A stretch of 64,000 nt of DNA, taken from positions 1-64,000 of the forward strand of contig JBCDAU010000009.1 of the NCBI GenBank assembly GCA_039185015.1. Reading direction: 5' to 3'. Both the position numbers and the translations under genes were made by a program. The DNA comes from JBCBSZ01 sp039185015. GTDB taxonomy: Bacteria; Actinomycetota; Acidimicrobiia; Acidimicrobiales; Poriferisodalaceae. Shown piece after piece: positions 1 to 9,888 of the stretch. The notes beneath the pieces are model-generated. The model made no database searches. It had not been told where the DNA came from and worked only from the letters and a program-made list of their open reading frames with translations. The number at the start of each line of letters is the position of its first letter. Position 1 is the stretch's first letter.

Positions 1-191
1 CCGCACCCCTCCGGGACACTCCGCATCCGCTCGCCCTGCGGGCCGCTCGGGCCCCGACCTCTTCGCTTCGCTCAGAAGTCCTCCATGCTTGCCCGCTCAG
101 GCAGGGCTTCCTCGATGCTCCGCACCCCTCCGGGCCACTCCGCATCCGCTCGCCCTGCGGGCCGCTCGGGCCCCGGACTTCTTCGCTGGGC

Positions 192-207
<16 letters not shown>
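1..207. repeat. Imperfect direct repeat duplicating the groEL 3' end
   Basis: Bases 1-88 and 120-207 are near-identical direct copies offset by 119-120 bp. Each copy carries a stop-abutting repeat unit followed by the last codons of groEL (MEDF plus stop: 72-86 in the left copy, 192-206 in the real gene). The left copy has no open frame beyond these codons, so it is a duplicated tail and not a second gene. A one-base indel near 176 and a few substitutions separate the copies. Bases 1-191 hold nothing else I can identify. The left copy may extend beyond the window. Confidence 0.85.
91..174 (-). repeat. Stop-abutting structured repeat, copy B
   Basis: One of four related units (see also 1-58, 31196-31281, 56047-56125). 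Read on the minus strand, downstream of groEL, it starts with GGGCCCGAGCGGCCC, continues with CGAGCGGATGCGG and ends with GCATCGAGG. GATGC (142-146) can pair with GCATC (114-118) around a small inner stem, GCCC/GGGT. A GGGCC/GGCCC hairpin lies at the stop-proximal end. It may act as a terminator or as a 3' mRNA structure. Confidence 0.7.
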
Positions 208-1814
<1,607 letters not shown>

Positions 1815-1913
1815 GGTTGGGTCTGACCTCCGTCGATGGCGGGCGCCGGTGCGGACACGCTCCCGGCGCTGTGACGTGTGGAACGACCGTCGCTCGTGCG
1901 ACGGCCAGGGGTC

Positions 1914-1919
1914 AGGATA
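1914..1919 (-). promoter_or_regulatory. Candidate -10 box of groEL
   Basis: TATCCT on the minus strand lies just downstream of the CIRCE element, about 100 nt before the groEL start. A weak -35-like TTGGTG is inside CIRCE (1939-1944), 19 bp away. Repressor binding would then cover the promoter. The spacing is long, so this is tentative. Confidence 0.4.
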
Positions 1920-1927
1920 GCAAGCCG

Positions 1928-1954
1928 TTAGCACTCACCACCAACGAGTGCTAA
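1928..1954 (-). promoter_or_regulatory. CIRCE element (HrcA operator)
   Basis: A perfect match to the CIRCE consensus: TTAGCACTC, nine bases, GAGTGCTAA. HrcA binds this operator and represses chaperonin genes until heat stress. It lies 113 bp upstream of the groEL ATG, and 13 bp downstream (in transcription) of the glycerate kinase stop. Confidence 0.98.
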
Positions 1955-1966
1955 TGCTGATCTCGC

Positions 1967-2956
1967 TCAGCTCCGGAGGTGGTCGGCGACGGCCTGGCGG
2001 ACGAGGTCACCGGCCTGCGTCAGCGCGGCCTCGCCACCGTAGAGCTCCGCCAACGACAGCGTCGGCAGCCGGTCGCTGACCTCGGGATCGACGACACCGG
2101 CCACCACCAGCACCGGGACGCCCGTCTCGGCGGCCAGCTCGGCCACCCCGCCGACGGCCTTGCCGTCGAAGGAGCCCTCATCGACCCGGCCCTCGCCGGT
2201 GATGACGAGATCGGCGGCGGCGATGGTCTCGTCGAGATCGAGCTCGTCCACGATCACGTCGAAGCCGTTCACGAGCTCGGCGCCGAGGGCGTGGAGACCA
2301 CCGGCGAGCCCGCCCGCAGCACCAGCCCCCGGAACCTCGCGGACGTCGACCCCGAAGTCGGACTCGTACACCTGAGCGAGCCGTTCCAGCCGACGACGGA
2401 GCAGCTCGACCTGCGCCGCGGACGCACCCTTCTGCGGGCCGAACACCGTCGCCGCGTCGACGAATCGGGTGCGCACGTCGCAGGCCACGACGATGTCGAC
2501 GCCCTTCAGGCGGGCGTGGGGCTCGAGCGCCCGGATCGCTCCGAGGCCACCGTCGGTCGTCGCCGAGCCGCCGACGCCGAGCAGCACCCGCTTCGAGCCG
2601 GTGACGACCGCCTCGGCGATCAGCTCACCGGTGCCGGCAGTCGTCGCTCCGATGGGGTCGTTGCCCTCGGCGCCGCCGGCGATCAGCAGTCCGGACGCTC
2701 GGGCCATCTCGATGACCGCCGCCCTTCGGGACGCCCGCCACTGCGCCTCCACCGGTTCGCCGAGCGGACCGGTGACCATCGTCGTGCGGTTGGGACCGCC
2801 GAGGACGTCGAGGAACCCCTCACCGCCATCGGCGAGCGGGATCTCATCGGTCGTGACCTCCCAGACGGCGTCGCGGACGCCCGCGGCAGCAGCGGCCACG
2901 GCCTCGGCGGCGGTGAGGGTGCCGCGGAACTTGTCCATCGCACAGACGACGTGCAT
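1967..2956 (-). CDS. Glycerate kinase, GlxK/GarK family
   Basis: 329-residue family I glycerate kinase, which phosphorylates D-glycerate to 2- or 3-phosphoglycerate in glycerate/glyoxylate use. Visible family motifs are the N-terminal DKFRGTLTAAEA, the acidic PLADGGEG, the glycine-rich GVGGSATTDGG and the C-terminal TGEGRVDEGSFDGK. I chose ATG 2956 (MHVVCAMDKF) because GAGAGGA lies 9 nt upstream; a GTG at 2974 would add six residues. The gene ends 13 bp before CIRCE. It lies 104 bp after the otsB stop, separated by a palindromic repeat, so it probably has its own promoter. No other glycerate pathway gene is nearby. Confidence 0.93.
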   Translation of the reverse strand: MHVVCAMDKFRGTLTAAEAVAAAAAGVRDAVWEVTTDEIPLADGGEGFLDVLGGPNRTTMVTGPLGEPVEAQWRASRRAAVIEMARASGLLIAGGAEGNDPIGATTAGTGELIAEAVVTGSKRVLLGVGGSATTDGGLGAIRALEPHARLKGVDIVVACDVRTRFVDAATVFGPQKGASAAQVELLRRRLERLAQVYESDFGVDVREVPGAGAAGGLAGGLHALGAELVNGFDVIVDELDLDETIAAADLVITGEGRVDEGSFDGKAVGGVAELAAETGVPVLVVAGVVDPEVSDRLPTLSLAELYGGEAALTQAGDLVRQAVADHLRS

Positions 2957-2990
2957 CGCCCAGGATCCTCTCACTCCAACGGCGGCACGC

Positions 2991-3049
2991 GCCGCAGCCC
3001 GTCAGGGCGACGACAGCGGGCGGAGGGTGGGCTCCGGGGCCCCACCCGG
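2991..3049 (-). repeat. Palindromic post-stop repeat (R1), likely otsB terminator
   Basis: Starts 11 nt after the otsB stop on the minus strand. The core 3025-3049 folds as GGGTGGG/CCCACCC around CTCCGGGGC. Bases 2991-3010 are an exact 20-nt inverted match to 6087-6106 in another gene's 3' region. Related cores lie at 47163-47188 and 56140-56166, each in the same orientation to the upstream gene. There is no T-run. It is a plausible terminator. Confidence 0.65.
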
Positions 3050-3060
3050 GTGACGGACTG

Positions 3061-3807
3061 TCAGGCGTCGGCGAGGCCGCGCAGGAGGGCGACCATCGCC
3101 TCGGGACCGGCGACGACGTCGTCGGCCTCGACGAGGAGCTCCTCCGCGACCTCGGCGCTCGACACGACGATCCGGGCGACGGTCACGCCCCGGCCGCGCA
3201 GGATCCCGAGCGCCTTGAACGCGGGCAGGTCGCCCACGTCGTCGCCGAGGTAGGCGACCGGGTCGTGGCCGGCGGCGAGCTCGAGCACGGCGACGCCCTT
3301 GTCGACCTCGATCGGCGGGTGGAGCTCGACCGACCGACGCGCCGGTCGCAGGACGAACTCGCCGGAGTTGCGGGCCGCCCACGACTTCACGTCCGGTTCG
3401 GCGGTCGGTGCGCCGCGGTAGTGCAGCGTCATCCCCATGCCCTTCGGCTCGACCGTCACCACCGAGGGCAGCTCGGTGCGGGCCCGCACGGCGAGCTCGT
3501 CGATGCGGCCCCGCCAGCGGTCGGCATCGGGGTGCTCCCACCGGTCCCCTGAGCGCCGACCCTCGAGTCCGTACTGGCCGATCAGCTCGACGGCGGGATC
3601 GGTGACGTGGGCGGCGAGGAAGTCGACCGGGCGACCGGAGACGACGGCGACGCGCCCGAGGCGGTGCGCGAGCGCCGACAGGGTCTCGACCACGCCGGGT
3701 CGGGGTCGGGCCTGCTCGGGGTCGACGACGATCTCGGAGAGCGTGCCGTCGAAATCGGTGAGCAGCGCAGCGTGCTCTGGGCGCTGCCGCAGCGCCCGCA
3801 GCGGCAT
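3061..3807 (-). CDS. otsB: Trehalose-6-phosphate phosphatase
   Basis: 248-residue HAD-superfamily phosphatase that releases trehalose from trehalose 6-phosphate. HAD motif I is DFDGT at residues 18-22 (nucleophile D18, acid D20). VVSGRP and the later GDDVGDLPAF supply the other HAD elements, and length and motif order fit OtsB. ATG 3807 is 4 bp after the stop of the LytR_C gene, so the two are co-transcribed. No otsA synthase is in the window. Trehalose is a common osmolyte and envelope glycolipid precursor in actinobacteria, which agrees with an envelope-related neighbour. Confidence 0.92.
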   Translation of the reverse strand: MPLRALRQRPEHAALLTDFDGTLSEIVVDPEQARPRPGVVETLSALAHRLGRVAVVSGRPVDFLAAHVTDPAVELIGQYGLEGRRSGDRWEHPDADRWRGRIDELAVRARTELPSVVTVEPKGMGMTLHYRGAPTAEPDVKSWAARNSGEFVLRPARRSVELHPPIEVDKGVAVLELAAGHDPVAYLGDDVGDLPAFKALGILRGRGVTVARIVVSSAEVAEELLVEADDVVAGPEAMVALLRGLADA

Positions 3808-3811
3808 GGCG

Positions 3812-4471
3812 TCAGCCGGCCGCGGTGGCCCGGTCGGTGCCGAGCAGGATCAGCAGGTTCGCCCCGGCGAGGGACTCGACGGGCGGGGGCTGCGGCATGG
3901 GCTGCACGACGGTCTCATCGACCGGCCAGCCGAGCTCGGTGGCGAGGCGTTGCCCCTCGGAGGCGTAGCCGGCCTCGTAGTAGATGAGGCTGGTCTCGAC
4001 GGTGCCGAGCTCGCCGAGGGCGTTGGTCGGGTCGGCCTGGACGTATCCGAACGGCGCGATCGCATCGTTCTGGCGGCCCGCTGCTCCGTTGATGCCGGTG
4101 TTGCCGTTGACGACGATGACCGTGACCTCGGCCTGCTCGCGGATCTCGATGATGTCGCCGGGGTCGGTCTGCCCGCCGCCGACCGTCGTCTCGGTGGTCG
4201 TGCCATCGCCGTCCTCGACGACGACCGAGTCGGTCGTCTCCGAGCCGTCGCCACCGGCCACCGTCGTGTCGGTGGTGCCGTCGTCGCCGCCGTCGGCCGG
4301 AAGGGTGGTCTCGACGGGCGTGCCGTCGTCGGCCGCGACCGTGTCGCCGCCGTCACCGTCGTCGACGGTGGACAGCAGCAACACACCGATGATCAGGGCC
4401 ACGAGAACGAGCAGCAGCCCGCGACCCGCGGCCCCGCCGCTCGATCGTGTCTGGCCCATCCGTCCGGTCAT
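3812..4471 (-). CDS. Membrane-anchored LytR C-terminal domain protein
   Basis: 219 residues. A short cytoplasmic N-terminus is followed by one transmembrane helix (about residues 18-36), a long Thr/Asp/Gly-rich linker, and a C-terminal LytR_C-type domain beginning near VTVIVVNGNTGINGAAGR. LytR_C domains are found alone or fused to LCP ligases and are linked to cell-wall polymer attachment; the exact role is unknown. ATG 4471 has GAGGAG 5 nt upstream. A second Met lies four codons downstream. It is the first gene of a pair with otsB. The linker is low complexity but in frame with the rest. Confidence 0.85.
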   Translation of the reverse strand: MTGRMGQTRSSGGAAGRGLLLVLVALIIGVLLLSTVDDGDGGDTVAADDGTPVETTLPADGGDDGTTDTTVAGGDGSETTDSVVVEDGDGTTTETTVGGGQTDPGDIIEIREQAEVTVIVVNGNTGINGAAGRQNDAIAPFGYVQADPTNALGELGTVETSLIYYEAGYASEGQRLATELGWPVDETVVQPMPQPPPVESLAGANLLILLGTDRATAAG

Positions 4472-4649
4472 CCGCGCTCCTCGACGACGAGTACCGCCCT
4501 CGCGGACTCTACGCCGTCCCACCCCCTGACTCGGTGCACCCCTGCCGGTCCGGGGATGTCCCGGGCGATAGGGGATCTCCCCGATCCGACGGCGCCGGAG
4601 CCGTCCGTACGGTCCGCATCGACCCCTGACCACATGACAAGGACCCCCC

Positions 4650-5939
4650 ATGACCATCCACCGACCACTGCGCGCCCTGCTCGTGACGACACTGGCTGCG
4701 CTGTCCGTCGCGGTGATCAGCAGCCCGGCCGCCGCGCAGGACGGCGAGGGCGCTGATCCACGACCCGACGAGCGGCTCGTCCAGCCACCCGAATTCGTCC
4801 GGGTCGCCAGCCCCGGCGCCACGCATCTGTTGCACCTGACCCTCGACACCCTCCTCGCCGACGAGGACTGGGACTTCTTCGCCTTCGACCCTGGACCCGA
4901 CGAGACCTGCGACATCAGCGGCGAGGTCTGGATCGAGATGAGCGCCCGCGACGGCGTGATGTCGCCGTACCGGATCGAGCCCCCTCGCCCCGGCACCGTG
5001 CACAGCCTGCGACCTCTGCGGGGCTACGTGCACGACGGGTTCGGCAGCAGCGTGCTGTTCAGCTGCGCCGGCGAGGTCAGCGTCTGCTGGTGGGACAGCA
5101 CCGTGCAGGTGCGCTCCGACGGGAGCGCCGTGCTCCACGTCGACGTCCGCCTCTTCGAGGGCGGCCGTGGGTGGTTCGGCCCCTATCGCCCCTGCAAGCC
5201 CGGTGATCAGGTCGACCAGAGCACGATCACGATCGTCGCTCCCCCCGATCGCAACCTGCACTGCAACCGGAACCCGGTCGATCGCAGCACGGACTTCTAC
5301 GGCCCGTGGACCGTCGCCGACGGCGGTGGCAACGGTGCCGCCGTCCAGGCCTGCCTCGGCGTCCACCCGATCGACGAGCTCATCTCGTTCGACGCCTGGC
5401 TGCCCAGCGGCACGACCGGGGCCACCGGTTCGCTGGCGGTCACCGCAGCCGCCCACGCCGTCGCCTACGGCGGAGTGCAGGAGTACCGGTGGGACTTCGG
5501 CGACGGCACCCGAATGACCACGAGCGGAACGAACGGCCCGTCGACGGCGTCCCACACCTACACGACGCCGGGCGAGTACTGGATCGAGGTCACGGCGATC
5601 CCGAACCGAGCCCAGCCGGCGAGCACGCATGCGGCGCGGATCGTGGTGCTAACGCAGCCCGGCGCGCCGACCGCCGTCATCGACGCGCCCGACGAGACCG
5701 GGGTCGGCGACCCGGTGCTCTTCGACGCCTCGGCCTCGGGTCCGGGCACCGGCGTCTCCGGCGACATCGCGGAGTACCGCTGGGACTTCGGCGACGGCAC
5801 CCAGGTGACCCTCAACGCGTTCCAGGACCAGACCTGGGAGCACGTCTACGAGGAGGAGGGCACGTACACGGTGACGCTCACCGCCATGGCCATGAACGTG
5901 CTCGAGCACACGACCACCCACGTCATCGAGGTCGAGTAG
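4650..5939 (+). CDS. Secreted protein with two PKD domains
   Basis: 429 residues with a clear Sec signal peptide (positive start, hydrophobic core, cleavage after AAA at residue 29). The middle part has scattered cysteines and matches no family I know. The C-terminal third has two PKD-type beta-sandwich repeats, both with the hallmark EYRWDFGDGT (near residues 280 and 376). PKD domains usually mediate protein or carbohydrate contacts in secreted proteins. ATG 4650 follows AAGGA. The gene diverges from the LytR_C gene; the 178-bp gap 4472-4649 shows no convincing promoter hexamers. A strong hairpin follows the stop. No catalytic domain is visible. Confidence 0.85.
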   Translation: MTIHRPLRALLVTTLAALSVAVISSPAAAQDGEGADPRPDERLVQPPEFVRVASPGATHLLHLTLDTLLADEDWDFFAFDPGPDETCDISGEVWIEMSARDGVMSPYRIEPPRPGTVHSLRPLRGYVHDGFGSSVLFSCAGEVSVCWWDSTVQVRSDGSAVLHVDVRLFEGGRGWFGPYRPCKPGDQVDQSTITIVAPPDRNLHCNRNPVDRSTDFYGPWTVADGGGNGAAVQACLGVHPIDELISFDAWLPSGTTGATGSLAVTAAAHAVAYGGVQEYRWDFGDGTRMTTSGTNGPSTASHTYTTPGEYWIEVTAIPNRAQPASTHAARIVVLTQPGAPTAVIDAPDETGVGDPVLFDASASGPGTGVSGDIAEYRWDFGDGTQVTLNAFQDQTWEHVYEEEGTYTVTLTAMAMNVLEHTTTHVIEVE

Positions 5940-5970
5940 CTCGCGAGATCGCCGCCGCCCTGGGCGGCGA

Positions 5971-6012
5971 CCGGCGCCGGGGGGATCCCATCCACCAGCC
6001 CCCCGGCGCCGG
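5971..6012 (+). terminator. Strong hairpin after the PKD gene
   Basis: A perfect 14-bp inverted repeat (CCGGCGCCGGGGGG / CCCCCCGGCGCCGG) with a 14-nt loop, 31 nt after the stop codon. No T-run follows, which is common for terminators in high-GC actinobacteria. Confidence 0.8.
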
Positions 6013-6030
6013 CTGTTCTCCCCTGATACC

Positions 6031-6109
6031 CGGCGTGGGACCCGGAGCCCATGGAGCTCGGTGCTCCGGCCCCCCGTCCGAGGTCCTCGCCCTGACGGGC
6101 TGCGGCCGG
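6031..6109 (+). repeat. Palindromic post-stop repeat (R4), degenerate copy
   Basis: CGGCGTGGGA-CCCGGAGCCC (6031-6050) resembles the R1/R2/R3 core. The box GAGGTCCTCGCC (6080-6091) and CTGCGGCCGG (6100-6109) recur in the same order at 56174-56185 and 56196-56205. Bases 6087-6106 are identical, inverted, to 2991-3010. It lies between the PKD gene terminator and the MFS start. Confidence 0.6.
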
Positions 6110-6168
6110 ACCGTCGTTGGATCCGGGTGTCCGGAAGCCGCCTGCCCGGTGGCGTCCGTCGTGCGACC

Positions 6169-7437
6169 ATGGCGCCGATGACCGAGACCGTGCCGGCGGC
6201 CGACCACGCCGCGCTGCAGCGCCGCACCCTGCGGGTCCTGATGGCAGGCGTGCTGCCGGCGGGCATGGCGATGGCCGGCGGGTTCGCCGCCGCCGCCGTC
6301 CTGGCCGAGGAGATCACCGGCAGCGACACGCTCGCCGGGGTCGCCGCCGCCTCGCTGTCCACCGGCGGCGCCCTGGCGACGGTCCCGCTCGCCCGGCTGA
6401 TGGCCCGCAAGGGCCGCCGACCCGGGCTTCGGGTCGGCTGGGCGCTCGGCGCCGTCGGGGCCTGTCTCGCCACGCTGGCGGCGTTGACCGACCTGTACCC
6501 GCTGCTCGTGCTCGGCATGCTCGGCATCGGCACGGGACAGGCCACCAACCTCGCCGCCCGGTACGCCGCAGCCGACCTCGCCCCCGACGGCCGCCAGGCC
6601 CGGGCCATCGGCATCCTCGTCTGGGGTACGACCGTCGGTTCGGTGCTCGGCCCCACGGTGGCCCTCGGGCCCGCCGGCACCGTCGCCGAGGCGTTCGGCC
6701 TCCCCGAGCTCGCCGGGCCCTATCTGCTGTCGGTCGGCTGCTTCACCCTCTCCACGGTCCTCGTCGACCGGATGCTCCGACCCGACCCGTTGGAGGTCAT
6801 CGGCGCCATCGGCGAAGAGGCCGAGCGCCGCCCTCCGCTGCGCTCGTCGTTCGCCACGCTGTGGCGTCTCCCTCCGGCCCGACTCGCCGTCTTCGCCATG
6901 GGCATCGGCCACGCCGTGATGGTCGGCATCATGACCATGACGCCGCTGCACATGAAGGACGGCGACCACGAGCTACGGATCATCGGCTTCGTCATCTCCG
7001 TTCACATCCTCGGGATGTACGCCTTCTCGCCGATCGTCGGCTGGCTCGTCGACCGAGTCGGACCACACGTGATGATCGCCGCAGGTGGCGTCGTGCTCTT
7101 CCTCGGCGCCGAGCTCGCCTCCCACACCGACCCGGAGGATCGCCTCGGCGTGTTCACGGGGCTGTTCCTCATCGGGCTCGGCTGGTCGTTCGGCCTCATC
7201 GCCGGCAGCGCGCTGCTCACCGCGACCGTGCCGCTGGAGCAGCGGGTCGCGGTGCAGGGCGTCGCCGACCTGGTGATGGTCGGATCCGGGGCGCTGGCCG
7301 GACTGTCCGCCGGGGCGATCGTCGAGTGGACCAGCTACCACTCGCTCAGCCACTGGGCCGGTGTCGTCGCGCTCAGCCTCGTGGCGGCCGGGGGCGTGGC
7401 CTACGTCTCGCGGCCGCGCACGCCGTCCGTCGCCTGA
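6169..7437 (+). CDS. MFS transporter
   Basis: About 422 residues, almost entirely hydrophobic, with the roughly 12 helices of the major facilitator superfamily. The basic loop LARLMARKGRRPG after helix 2 is the MFS motif A region. The substrate cannot be told from sequence; the general layout is drug-exporter or sugar-transporter like. The start is uncertain: ATG 6169 (MAPMTET) and ATG 6178 (MTETV) both lack an SD, and an open frame runs back to 6061 through repeat sequence. The molybdopterin gene begins 4 bp after the stop, so the genes are probably co-transcribed. Confidence 0.88.
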   Translation: MAPMTETVPAADHAALQRRTLRVLMAGVLPAGMAMAGGFAAAAVLAEEITGSDTLAGVAAASLSTGGALATVPLARLMARKGRRPGLRVGWALGAVGACLATLAALTDLYPLLVLGMLGIGTGQATNLAARYAAADLAPDGRQARAIGILVWGTTVGSVLGPTVALGPAGTVAEAFGLPELAGPYLLSVGCFTLSTVLVDRMLRPDPLEVIGAIGEEAERRPPLRSSFATLWRLPPARLAVFAMGIGHAVMVGIMTMTPLHMKDGDHELRIIGFVISVHILGMYAFSPIVGWLVDRVGPHVMIAAGGVVLFLGAELASHTDPEDRLGVFTGLFLIGLGWSFGLIAGSALLTATVPLEQRVAVQGVADLVMVGSGALAGLSAGAIVEWTSYHSLSHWAGVVALSLVAAGGVAYVSRPRTPSVA

Positions 7438-7441
7438 GGCC

Positions 7442-9463
7442 GTGGGCGAGCAGACGGTCATCCGGGGTTCGTGCCACCACGACTGCCCAGACACGTGTGT
7501 GTGGGACGTCACGGTCGAGGACGGACGAGCCGTCCGCCTCCGCGGCAACGCCGACCACCCGACGACCAGGGGGCAGCTCTGCCCGAAGGTCAACCGGTTC
7601 CTGGACCGGGTCCATCACCCCGAACGCGTCCTGACCCCACTACGTCGCACCGGTCCCAAGGGCTCCGGCGCGTTCGAGCCGGTGCCGTGGGACGAGGCGC
7701 TCCGGTTGGTCGGAGACGGCCTCCGGTCGGCCATCGCCGAGTCGGGGCCGGCGTCCATCCTCCAGTTCTCCTTCGACGGAACCCAGGGCGCCATCCAGAA
7801 GGGGCTGATGGCCGACCGCTTCTTCGATGCGCTCGGCGCCAGCGACATCGGCCGAGACCTGTGCGGGGTCACCGCCTGGCTCGGCGCGGCCGACGTGTCC
7901 GGGCTCCCCTACGGGATCGACCCGGAGGACCTGCGACACACCCGCAACATCGTGCTGTGGGGCACCAACACCCACCTCACCAACCGGCACCTCTGGCCGG
8001 TGATCGAGGAGGCGCGGGCGGCCGGAGCGGTCGTCACCGTCGTCGACCCCATCCGCACGTCCACGGCCGAGAAGGCGGACGACCACCTCCAGCTGCGGCC
8101 CGGGACCGACGTCGCGCTCGTGCTGGCGATGATCCACGTCGCCGACCGCGACGGACTGCTCGACGACGAGTGGCTCGCCGAGCACACCTCGGGCGGCACC
8201 GAGCTGCTCGCCGATGCCCGCGCGATGACCCCTGCCGACGCCGCGATCATCACGGGCCTCGCGGTCGAGCGGATCGAGGCCTTCGCCCGCGCCTACGTCG
8301 AGCGTCGACCGTCGGCCATCCGGGTGCTGGTCGGCCCCGAGCACCGCGAGCACGGCCGCGAGATCATGCGGGCGATCGCGCTGCTGCCGGCGGTGACCGG
8401 TACGTGGCGCGACGTCGGCGGCGGGCTGGCCCGCTCGACGCAGGTGTACTTCGAGACCGCGCTCGCGTACCCCGAGCACCGCCCGGAGCGCCGCACGATC
8501 AACATGGCGCTCGTCGGTGCGGCGCTCACCGATGGATCGCTCGATCCGCCGATCCGGTCGCTCGTCGTACACAACTCCAACCCGGCCGTGATCTGCCCCG
8601 ACCAGAACCGCGTCATGGCCGGCCTCCAGCGGGACGATCTCTTCACGGTCGTCGTCGAGCAGTTCCTCACCGACACCGCGCTGCACGCCGACGTGGTGCT
8701 GCCAGCGACCTCGCAGATCGAGCACCTCGACCTCGGCATCGCCTGGGGGCACCTCTACCTCGCGCTCAACCGACCGGCGATCGAGCCGCTCGGCGAGGCG
8801 TTGCCGAACACCGAGATCTTCCGACGGCTGTCCGCCGAGCTCGGCCTCGACGCACCGGGGCTGCGGGACAGTGACGAAGAGCTCGTCCGCCAGTTGCTCG
8901 ACTCCGATCACCCCTGGCTCGCCGGCATCACCTACGAGCGGCTGTGGGACGAGACGTGGGTCCGTCTCGCGGTCCCCGACGGTCACCGCCCCAACGTCGA
9001 CCTCGCTCCGCAGACCCCCGACGCTCGCCTGCAGCTCGGCTCGTTGCGGTATGCAGCCGGCGCCGAGTCCCCCGACGGCGATCCCGAGCTCGCCTCCCGC
9101 TACCCGCTCGCGCTGATCTCACGGAAGCAGCACGCCAAGTTCCTCAACGCGAACTACGGCGGCTTCGACGCACACCTGCCGGCCGAGGGCGAGCCCCGCC
9201 TCCAGATGCACCCGACCGACGCGGCCGCCCGCAGCATCGGCGAAGGCGACCGGGTCGTCGTGCGCAACGATCGGGGCTCGCTCACGCTCACGGCCACGCT
9301 GACCGACGTCGTCGGCGCGGGTGTCGTCGCCGTGCCGTTCGGCTGGTGGAACCGGCACAGCCCCGATGAGCGCGGGGTGAACGCGTTGACCAACCCGACG
9401 CCCAACGGCGAGCGTGGGTCGGCGGCCTTCCACGACACGCTCGTCGAGGTGGCGCTGGCGTGA
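7442..9463 (+). CDS. Molybdopterin-dependent oxidoreductase with N-terminal 4Fe-4S cluster
   Basis: 673 residues of the DMSO reductase superfamily. The N-terminus holds the iron-sulfur ligands CHHDCPDTC and a fourth cysteine in QLCPKVN. The central part has the molybdopterin-binding folds (VLWGTNTHLTNRHLW; HADVVLPATSQIEHLD). The C-terminal dinucleotide-binding domain includes ALISRKQHAKFLNANYGG. The substrate is unknown. No signal peptide is visible, so it is probably cytoplasmic. No electron-transfer subunit, chaperone or Mo-cofactor gene is adjacent. GTG 7442 gives a start directly before the cluster and 4 bp from the MFS stop; starts inside the MFS gene are less likely. Confidence 0.88.
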   Translation: MGEQTVIRGSCHHDCPDTCVWDVTVEDGRAVRLRGNADHPTTRGQLCPKVNRFLDRVHHPERVLTPLRRTGPKGSGAFEPVPWDEALRLVGDGLRSAIAESGPASILQFSFDGTQGAIQKGLMADRFFDALGASDIGRDLCGVTAWLGAADVSGLPYGIDPEDLRHTRNIVLWGTNTHLTNRHLWPVIEEARAAGAVVTVVDPIRTSTAEKADDHLQLRPGTDVALVLAMIHVADRDGLLDDEWLAEHTSGGTELLADARAMTPADAAIITGLAVERIEAFARAYVERRPSAIRVLVGPEHREHGREIMRAIALLPAVTGTWRDVGGGLARSTQVYFETALAYPEHRPERRTINMALVGAALTDGSLDPPIRSLVVHNSNPAVICPDQNRVMAGLQRDDLFTVVVEQFLTDTALHADVVLPATSQIEHLDLGIAWGHLYLALNRPAIEPLGEALPNTEIFRRLSAELGLDAPGLRDSDEELVRQLLDSDHPWLAGITYERLWDETWVRLAVPDGHRPNVDLAPQTPDARLQLGSLRYAAGAESPDGDPELASRYPLALISRKQHAKFLNANYGGFDAHLPAEGEPRLQMHPTDAAARSIGEGDRVVVRNDRGSLTLTATLTDVVGAGVVAVPFGWWNRHSPDERGVNALTNPTPNGERGSAAFHDTLVEVALA

Positions 9464-9485
9464 TCCACCGACCAGGAGCCCGACC

Positions 9486-9878
9486 ATGACCGTCTTCCCT
9501 GACAGCCACCTCGACCTGCTCGACGGTCCGCACACCGCGGCGATCATCACGGTCGGCGCCGATGGGCGACCGCAGACGTCCGCCGTCTGGTTCCTCCGGC
9601 GGGACGACGTGATCGAGGTGTCGATCACGACCGATCGACAGAAGTACCGCAACCTCGTCGCCCGGCCCGGGGTCGGGCTGTTCGTCCTCGATCCGACCAA
9701 CCCGCAGCGCTACATCGAGATCCGCGGCGACGCCGAGATCCGCCCCGACCCGGAGAAGGATCTCGTGCGCGCCGTCGTCGAGAAGCACGGGCAGGACCCC
9801 GAGCGCTACCTCGCCCGCGTCGAGGACCGGGTGATCGTCACGATCCGACCGACGAGGGTCGTCACCCTCGCCCGCTGA
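9486..9878 (+). CDS. PPOX-class (probably F420-dependent) flavin/deazaflavin protein
   Basis: 130 residues with the split-barrel fold of the pyridoxamine 5'-phosphate oxidase superfamily. The pattern AAIITVGADGRPQTSAVWF followed by DRQKYRNLVARPGVGLFVLD is typical of the short actinobacterial PPOX proteins that use coenzyme F420. The likely role is reduction of an unknown substrate. AGGAG lies before ATG 9486, 22 bp after the molybdopterin oxidoreductase. The two redox genes probably form one unit with the MFS transporter. Cofactor choice (F420, FMN or heme) is inferred. Confidence 0.85.
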   Translation: MTVFPDSHLDLLDGPHTAAIITVGADGRPQTSAVWFLRRDDVIEVSITTDRQKYRNLVARPGVGLFVLDPTNPQRYIEIRGDAEIRPDPEKDLVRAVVEKHGQDPERYLARVEDRVIVTIRPTRVVTLAR

Positions 9879-9888
9879 GCGAGCTTCG

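Noticed and set aside
1815..1934. A 40-residue N-terminal extension of GroEL
   Set aside because: It would start inside the CIRCE operator and lacks family similarity; ATG 1814 has a good SD.
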